Origin: Eubacterium barkeri
GTDB taxonomy: Bacteria; Bacillota; Clostridia; Eubacteriales; Eubacteriaceae
Reading direction: 5' to 3'
Assembly (NCBI RefSeq): GCF_900107125.1
Contig: NZ_FNOU01000003.1
Span: forward strand, 120,275-184,274
DNA length: 64,000 nt
This document shows positions 59,272-64,000 of the stretch, in pieces. The notes below the pieces were generated by a model, which made no database searches, was not told the DNA's origin, and saw nothing but the letters and a program-made list of their open reading frames with translations. The stretch's first letter is position 1. Every line of letters starts with the position of its first letter. The position numbers were made by a program, and so were the translations under genes.

Positions 59272-60179
59272 TAATTAACCAACCCCTTTTCAACTAAGAA
59301 ATCGTGGGCCACCACAGCATCCTCCTGCTTGTCAATTTCAACCCGATGGTTCATTTTAATCATATCAGCCTCACTGATTTGGTCATCCAGCACTTTGAGG
59401 ACTTCCTCTAACGCATTGTACTTTTTAAGGGTATCCTGGCGAGCCACCGTTCCACAATAGTAATTCTTAAAATATCCCTTGTCGTCCTTCAGTACTACTA
59501 AATCCGGATCATCCAGCTGTCCATCGGTGGTAAAAACCGTAATAACATCAACCTCACCGCCTTTGAGTGCCTGGTATGTCAGGCCGATGTCCATCTCCTT
59601 TGTCGCCTTAAATTTCAAGGCATAGGTCGATGTCAATCCATTAAAGCCATCCTCCCGCTCGTAAAAATCAGGATTCGCGCCAAAGACCAGATTGGGGGAT
59701 GTTGCCACCAACTGAGAATAGGTCTCGATGCCATACTGCTCGGCTACGGATTTTTTCATGGCCAGACTATAGGTGTTGTTAAAGCCATAGAGTCCCACCC
59801 AGGCTAAGTTGAATTGATCGTTATAATCCTTCTTAAGCTGTTGGTATAAGGTCCCTTCATCGGGACTTTCGGTCTTTTTAAGGACCGTATACCAGGCTGT
59901 CCCTGTATACTCTGGGTAGATATCAAAATCCCCCTTAATCATGGCTGGATGGATATTGCTCGTTCCGCCGCCAACGCCCTTGGTAATCTCCACGGTCAAA
60001 TCCGTTTTCGTCTCGATAAGTTCCTTCAGCATTTCACCTAAAATCAGCTGCTCCGTCATGGGCTTCGTTGCAATCTTCACCGTCTTACTCTCTGCTGCCG
60101 AAGAACCACACCCTCCGATTGTTAGCATCATCAAAGCCGCCAAACCCGCTATAAGGGACAACTGCCATTTCCTTTTCAT
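59271..60179 (-). CDS. Osmoprotectant-binding lipoprotein (OpuCC-like)
   Basis: The 302-residue OpuAC-family binding protein has the lipobox MLTIGGC and the family region GKGVGGGTSNIHPAM-like stretch followed by DIYPEYTGTAWY. It binds quaternary amines such as choline or glycine betaine. Its ATG overlaps the permease stop by four bases (ATGA). Confidence 0.87.
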   Translation of the reverse strand: MKRKWQLSLIAGLAALMMLTIGGCGSSAAESKTVKIATKPMTEQLILGEMLKELIETKTDLTVEITKGVGGGTSNIHPAMIKGDFDIYPEYTGTAWYTVLKKTESPDEGTLYQQLKKDYNDQFNLAWVGLYGFNNTYSLAMKKSVAEQYGIETYSQLVATSPNLVFGANPDFYEREDGFNGLTSTYALKFKATKEMDIGLTYQALKGGEVDVITVFTTDGQLDDPDLVVLKDDKGYFKNYYCGTVARQDTLKKYNALEEVLKVLDDQISEADMIKMNHRVEIDKQEDAVVAHDFLVEKGLVN

Positions 60180-60820
60180 ACTCCCAATCTCCTCGTTTCA
60201 ATAATTTTTTTCCCGATAAACCCCAGGACATAGTCCAAGGTAAAGGCCAGAGCCGCAATAATAATCCCCCCGGCAACAGTCAGTGCCAGATTATTGGTGG
60301 TAATGCCACGGTAAATAGCTACCCCCAGTCCCCCCGCACCAATAAAAGAAGCGATCCCCGTCAGAGCAATGGTCATCACCACCATATTCCGAAAGCCTGC
60401 CCAAATGACCGGCATGGCTAAAGGCAGTCGAATTTTCACCATGATCTGGCTTTTCGTACTCCCCATTCCCCTGGCAGCCTCAACGACAGCACCATCAATC
60501 CCTGTCAGGCCGGTATAGGTGTTGCGCACCATGGGCATGAGGGCGTATAGGCTAAGGGCCACAATAGCTGTCGTATTGCCAATCCCTGTGATGGGAATCA
60601 AAAATCCCAGAAGGGCAATGGATGGGATAGTATAAATCACATTAGTTGTTCCGATAACAATGGGTGCCACCCGCCTGCGGCCACTGATGACAATACCAAT
60701 GATTAAACCAATGATGCCCCCAATGAGAATGGCAATACCAGAGATGGCTAAATGCTGAATTAACAGCTCCCCAAAGAAGCCAGCCCTCTGTTCATATAAA
60801 GCCAATACCTGTGCTAGCAA
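60176..60820 (-). CDS. Osmoprotectant ABC permease (OpuCB-like)
   Basis: The 214-residue permease has five to six membrane segments and the EAA-type loop VVEAARGMGSTKSQIMVKIRLP. The start is TTG 60820, with AGGAGG 6 bases before it; no ATG fits, and the upstream frame has no ribosome site. Only one permease gene is present, while OpuC/OpuB operons usually have two, so it may work as a homodimer. Confidence 0.85.
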   Translation of the reverse strand: MLAQVLALYEQRAGFFGELLIQHLAISGIAILIGGIIGLIIGIVISGRRRVAPIVIGTTNVIYTIPSIALLGFLIPITGIGNTTAIVALSLYALMPMVRNTYTGLTGIDGAVVEAARGMGSTKSQIMVKIRLPLAMPVIWAGFRNMVVMTIALTGIASFIGAGGLGVAIYRGITTNNLALTVAGGIIIAALAFTLDYVLGFIGKKIIETRRLGV

Positions 60821-60964
60821 ATCCCGCCTCCTTCTTAAAATGTTTTTTACATTATAGCACAAAATATAATTCTTAAGTATCCCCCCTGGCAAGTCTGCAA
60901 ATTAAAGGGAAAAAGCGCCGTTCTTCTTCCCCCCAAAAAACTTGTTAACAGGAGATTCTTTGTA

Positions 60965-60990
60965 TAAAAAAACCGGTCTTAGCCGGTTTT
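60965..60990 (-). terminator. Terminator after the VanZ-family gene
   Basis: AACCGG (60971-60976) and CCGGTT (60983-60988), extended by A and T, are followed by seven T on the minus strand. Confidence 0.8.
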
Positions 60991-60998
60991 CAACGAAT

Positions 60999-61475
60999 TC
61001 ATTCCTTCGTTTTTTTATTCAATTGGCGGTTCTTGAAAAAATAATACAGCATAATCCCCAGAAGTGCGCCAAAGGTATCGATACAGACATCCCGCAGCTC
61101 ACAGCTTCGGCCAAAGCTAAAACGTTGATGGAGTTCATCACTGGCGGCATATATCAAGCAAATTAAAACAGCCCCTATCCCTTGTTTAAAATTCACCCTT
61201 TGGCCGATACTCAATCCATGACAGATCAGGATCCCCAGGATGAAATATAAAAATCCATGGGCACATTTACGAATGACAAAGGTAAGTCCCCCGGCATCCA
61301 CCGATACCGATATGCCTAAAATAGCTTTCGATAATCCAATGATAATATGAACTACCCCGTTGACAATCCCATCACTCATTTCTGAAGAGGCTGCAGCATC
61401 CTGGGCTGAGAAACCAAATATAATCAGCATCCAGGCCACTGCAATGAGCCCCCAGGCTTTTTGCTCCAGCTTCAA
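60999..61475 (-). CDS. VanZ-family membrane protein
   Basis: The 158-residue protein has four to five membrane segments and VanZ marks (IRKCAHGFLYFILG; YAASDELHQRFSFGRSCELRDVCIDTFGALLG, read across two segments). VanZ proteins lower teicoplanin susceptibility in some strains, but most members have unknown roles. Start is TTG 61475, with GGGAG (in the preceding gene's end) 7 bases upstream, so it is coupled to the gene before it. Confidence 0.85.
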   Translation of the reverse strand: MKLEQKAWGLIAVAWMLIIFGFSAQDAAASSEMSDGIVNGVVHIIIGLSKAILGISVSVDAGGLTFVIRKCAHGFLYFILGILICHGLSIGQRVNFKQGIGAVLICLIYAASDELHQRFSFGRSCELRDVCIDTFGALLGIMLYYFFKNRQLNKKTKE

Positions 61476-61477
61476 GA

Positions 61478-62629
61478 TTATTCTCCCACTGGAATCAGCT
61501 CAACAGAAACCCCTTCAAGGGAAAGGGTAGTACCCTGGGGCAGTTGAATGTTTTTCATTTCAGTCACCATCGTGCGGTCTTCCGTATTGCCCATATTTTC
61601 TGTTACACTGAATTCGCCATCTGTCCCAATGACACCAGAACCCCTGATCGCCCTTAAATTGTAAATCCCGGCTGGGAATTCTACACCGGATTGATAGGAA
61701 AAATCGGATTCCAGGGTATAGTGGGTAGACTCCGTCGTCTTCCGCTTTGTTAGAGTATTGACAAGAGCCGCCTCGCTCTGAAGCTTGAGCTGCAGCGTTC
61801 CACGTATCTTTAACGTATCCCCCTGGGTCAAATCTAAGACCTCAACGGCGGAAACACCGTTACTCCCTGCGCTGTCCATTGTCATTGCTTCTGAAAGGGC
61901 ATTACTTTCGGTATCCAGGGTTCCTTGACCAGCCACTGCTACGATCTGATATACACCAACAGGAATATCCACCCCCACACTGTAATTCCCGCTGGTCAAC
62001 TCCGTCGTATAAGCCTGAGGCGCATTGGAATCTACGGTGGGAGACGCTGGAGCCACCGGCGTCACCGTTGGCTGTGATGCCGGCTGATTCGTGTTCCCCC
62101 GGCTCATTGTAGTCCATACAAAGGCTCCAACACCTATAATCAGGATAAGGATTCCATAGAACCACCACTTTTTATAGAATGGTTTCTTGCCGTATTCCAC
62201 GATTCCACTGTCAGAATCATCCTCACCATCATCTAAATCCATTGTACTGGTCTTTAAATCATCTCCCTTTGCTTCAACTGCAGCAAAAATGTCCAGCGAA
62301 TTATTTTCAGATCTTACTTCAGATGAAGCATCAGCTTCTGGCCATTGAAACTCTTCAACTTCATCATCTGATAGTGGATTCCCCGATTGAAGAATGAGTC
62401 CTTCTTTGACTTGCTTAATATCCCATTGAGATGCCCTGATAATAATAGCCGTATGCTCAGTATCTACCAGCTCTAAATTGATCCTCGTCAAGCCATCTCT
62501 CCCCATACAAGTAAATGCTCTTTGCTCTTCTTCAAAGGTTACATTTTTAAAACCCACCCGAAGTAATGCAATTCGGATATTTTGAGTTAACGGTTCATAA
62601 TCCCCTTTTACAATAATACGTTTTCTCAT
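61478..62629 (-). CDS. Membrane protein with two tandem extracellular 'GxDIPxGxY' repeats
   Basis: The 383-residue protein has a cytoplasmic N-terminal domain (1-100), an acidic linker, one membrane segment (WWFYGILILIIGVGAFVW) and a Pro/Thr/Ser-rich spacer. Two copies of a domain of about 75 residues follow outside the cell. Copy 1 runs from YSVGVDIPVGVYQIVAV to LKIRGTLQLKL, copy 2 from YQSGVEFPAGIYNLRAI to LSLEGVSVELI. AAGGAG precedes the ATG. Its layout resembles the gene at 25793-26491. Function is unknown; surface sensing or wall binding is possible. Confidence 0.7.
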   Translation of the reverse strand: MRKRIIVKGDYEPLTQNIRIALLRVGFKNVTFEEEQRAFTCMGRDGLTRINLELVDTEHTAIIIRASQWDIKQVKEGLILQSGNPLSDDEVEEFQWPEADASSEVRSENNSLDIFAAVEAKGDDLKTSTMDLDDGEDDSDSGIVEYGKKPFYKKWWFYGILILIIGVGAFVWTTMSRGNTNQPASQPTVTPVAPASPTVDSNAPQAYTTELTSGNYSVGVDIPVGVYQIVAVAGQGTLDTESNALSEAMTMDSAGSNGVSAVEVLDLTQGDTLKIRGTLQLKLQSEAALVNTLTKRKTTESTHYTLESDFSYQSGVEFPAGIYNLRAIRGSGVIGTDGEFSVTENMGNTEDRTMVTEMKNIQLPQGTTLSLEGVSVELIPVGE

Positions 62630-62771
62630 ACTCCTTCTCCTTAAAAATGATTCATTTTCATATATTTTATCACAGTTCGAAAACAGAATCCATTAATCTC
62701 TATGTAAATTCTAACCAAAATCGAATTATCTGCAAAATTCTATAGTTTCTTTTCATCTATCAGATTCTTTA

Positions 62772-62780
62772 TGGTATAAT
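62772..62780 (+). promoter_or_regulatory. Extended -10 promoter of the LCP gene
   Basis: TGG-TATAAT is an extended -10 with a weak -35 (TTCATC) 17 bases upstream, about 30 bases before the ribosome site. Confidence 0.55.
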
Positions 62781-62815
62781 ATTATCGAAATTTTTGAAAA
62801 TAATAAGGAGAATTT

Positions 62816-63814
62816 ATGAAAGAACCTAAAAAATCCAGAAAAAGCGGTTCCCAATCATCACATGGCACAACGGAGATGAAAGCACCACGTCATTATGATT
62901 CCGGTAAAAAGAAAAAGCACATTGGTTTGATTATTGCAGGTATTATTCTTTTACTTTTTCTGATTACTGGACTCATCGTCTATTCAAAGGTCCATAGCAC
63001 CATTGGTCAAATCAACCAAGTCAGTGTGGACACCAACGATTTAGATGCAACAACGGACAATCGCAATGTCGTCAATATTGCTCTGTATGGTATCGACACC
63101 GAAGAGGGTGGCACCGGCCGCTCCGATGCAATTATGATTTTGACTATTGATCCAGACCATAAAGTCATGAAGCTAACATCGATTATGAGAGACTCTTATG
63201 TCAATATTGAGGATCACGGTATGGATAAAATCAACCACGCCTATGCCTTTGGTGGCCCGGAACTTGCCATCAAAACCCTGAACCAAAACTTTGGTCTCAA
63301 CATTACCGATTTTATGGCCGTCGATTTTACATCTATGCCTGTCATCATCGATCAGCTCGGTGGTGTCGATATCGAAATTACGCCTGAAGAAGCGGCTACC
63401 GGACAAATCCCTGGGATTTCTGAAGCAGGTACCCGAACCTTATCCGGCGAACAGGCCTTGGCATACTCCCGAATTCGATATGCCAGTGGTAATGACTTCA
63501 AACGAACGGAACGTCAGCGAACCGTACTCAATCAATTGATGATTGGTATCCTTAAGCAGCCGATGAGCACCTGGCCCGATTTAATCAGTCAACTTGCTCC
63601 CTATATTACCACAAACCTATCCACAAACGATATTATCGGTCTATCCACTGCCTACGGCCCCCTTGCCAAACAAGGCATTCAACAAATGCGTTTTCCTCGT
63701 GATGGTGAAGGAGAAGGGCAATATATTGATGGCGTTTATTACTTAGTCTTTGATATCCCCACTGTTTCTAAGGAGCTACAGGATTATTTGTTCTACGACA
63801 TTGATCCCCAATAA
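62816..63814 (+). CDS. LytR-CpsA-Psr (LCP) family glycopolymer ligase
   Basis: The 332-residue protein has a Lys/Ser-rich cytoplasmic start, one membrane segment (IGLIIAGIILLLFLITGLIVY) and the extracellular LCP domain: ALYGIDTEEGGTGRSDAIMI, SIMRDSYVNI with the pyrophosphate Arg and Asp, INHAYAFGG, and SRIRYASGNDFKRTERQR. LCP enzymes attach teichoic acids or capsule to peptidoglycan. AAGGAG lies 5 bases before the ATG. It is monocistronic. Confidence 0.94.
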   Translation: MKEPKKSRKSGSQSSHGTTEMKAPRHYDSGKKKKHIGLIIAGIILLLFLITGLIVYSKVHSTIGQINQVSVDTNDLDATTDNRNVVNIALYGIDTEEGGTGRSDAIMILTIDPDHKVMKLTSIMRDSYVNIEDHGMDKINHAYAFGGPELAIKTLNQNFGLNITDFMAVDFTSMPVIIDQLGGVDIEITPEEAATGQIPGISEAGTRTLSGEQALAYSRIRYASGNDFKRTERQRTVLNQLMIGILKQPMSTWPDLISQLAPYITTNLSTNDIIGLSTAYGPLAKQGIQQMRFPRDGEGEGQYIDGVYYLVFDIPTVSKELQDYLFYDIDPQ

Positions 63815-63826
63815 ACCGCTAAATTT

Positions 63827-63859
63827 AAGGACATTTCGGCTTACGAAGTGTCCTTTTTT
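63827..63859 (+). terminator. Terminator after the LCP gene
   Basis: AAGGACA...TTCG / CGAA...TGTCCTT hairpin (63827-63855) followed by TTTTTTC. Confidence 0.8.
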
Positions 63860-63888
63860 CTATCGCATCCCTACATAATCACGGACAC

Positions 63889-63919
63889 TAAAAAACCAGC
63901 CATAAACCGGCTGGTTTCC
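63889..63919 (-). terminator. Terminator after the tRNA-Thr transcript
   Basis: AAACCAGCC (63893-63901) and GGCTGGTTT (63909-63917), with a T run on the minus strand, lie just past the 3' end of the tRNA. Confidence 0.75.
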
Positions 63920-63951
63920 TTTATTTATGCGGTTTCCCGCAACTTTTCCAG

Positions 63952-64000
63952 TGGAGCCTTTGAGCGGATTCGAACCGCTGACCCCATCCTTACCATGGAT
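63952..64000 (-). tRNA. tRNA-Thr (anticodon GGT), partial
   Basis: The window ends inside the tRNA. Visible on the minus strand are the anticodon loop ATGGTAA (anticodon GGT, for ACC/ACT), the right half of its stem, the T arm AGCGG-TTCGAAT-CCGCT, the 3' acceptor strand, discriminator T and encoded CCA. The 5' half lies beyond 64000. Confidence 0.85.

Overview
The window (about 50% G+C by eye) looks like the chromosome of an anaerobic Clostridia member. Support: a carbon-monoxide-dehydrogenase (CODH) scaffold protein, rubredoxin and flavodiiron proteins, a minimal SufBC-type Fe-S assembly pair, the arginine deiminase route, the gene order phoH-ybeY-dgkA-era-recO, strong AGGAGG-type ribosome sites and many TTG starts. 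An Eubacteriaceae-like host is a guess from this mix. There is no rRNA, CRISPR array or intact insertion sequence. Mobile-DNA traces are limited to a collapsed integrase relic next to a tRNA-Pro and an AT-rich patch around 38.8-39.8 kb.

Layout. 0-6 kb: tail of a Crp/Fnr regulator, a siroheme-reductase-like fusion protein behind an activator-type promoter, comEA, then an Rrf2 regulator followed by an acyl-CoA dehydrogenase/ETF-alpha/rubredoxin fusion and a flavodiiron protein. 6-11.7 kb: tyrosine decarboxylase and its permease, an M20 amidohydrolase, and a TPP-riboswitch-controlled thiT. 11.8-16.4 kb (minus): a CooS-like protein in one overlapping operon with an NMT1/SsuA-type ABC transporter. 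16.6-18.7 kb: MFS exporter, tRNA-Arg, dCMP deaminase. 18.7-27.7 kb (minus): BvgS-like hybrid kinase, a 1270-residue REC/GGDEF/EAL/PAS protein, two membrane proteins, a cold-shock gene. 28-35 kb (minus): gloA, the era cluster, an acyl-ACP thioesterase, a stand-alone gshA. 35.4-38.8 kb: zinc-type ABC uptake. 39-40.7 kb: unknown genes and the relic. 40.8-46.8 kb (plus): degenerate YjbQ, rlmH, proA, SmsCB, DegV, plsC. 46.8-53.3 kb (minus): complete 2-aminoethylphosphonate uptake and catabolism with an RpiR regulator. 53.4-62.6 kb (minus): phosphohexomutase, arcB, arcA, cyclophilin, osmolyte ABC transporter, VanZ, a repeat-bearing membrane protein. The window ends with an LCP-family gene and a cut tRNA-Thr.

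Two loci stand out. First, the CooS-like protein has Glu388 where genuine Ni,Fe-CODHs have the Cys that completes the C-cluster. This is the lesion of the deviant CooS-V class, which carries an Fe/S/O hybrid cluster and does not oxidise CO. Its operon partner, a complete ABC importer, offers a clue to a natural substrate. Second, the Rrf2 regulator with a three-Cys cluster, the dehydrogenase/ETF-alpha/rubredoxin fusion and the flavodiiron protein read as one electron wire from acyl-CoA to O2 or NO. With the sirohaem-type protein at the left end, the first 16 kb has a recurring theme of oxidant or nitrogen-oxide handling. That theme is inference.
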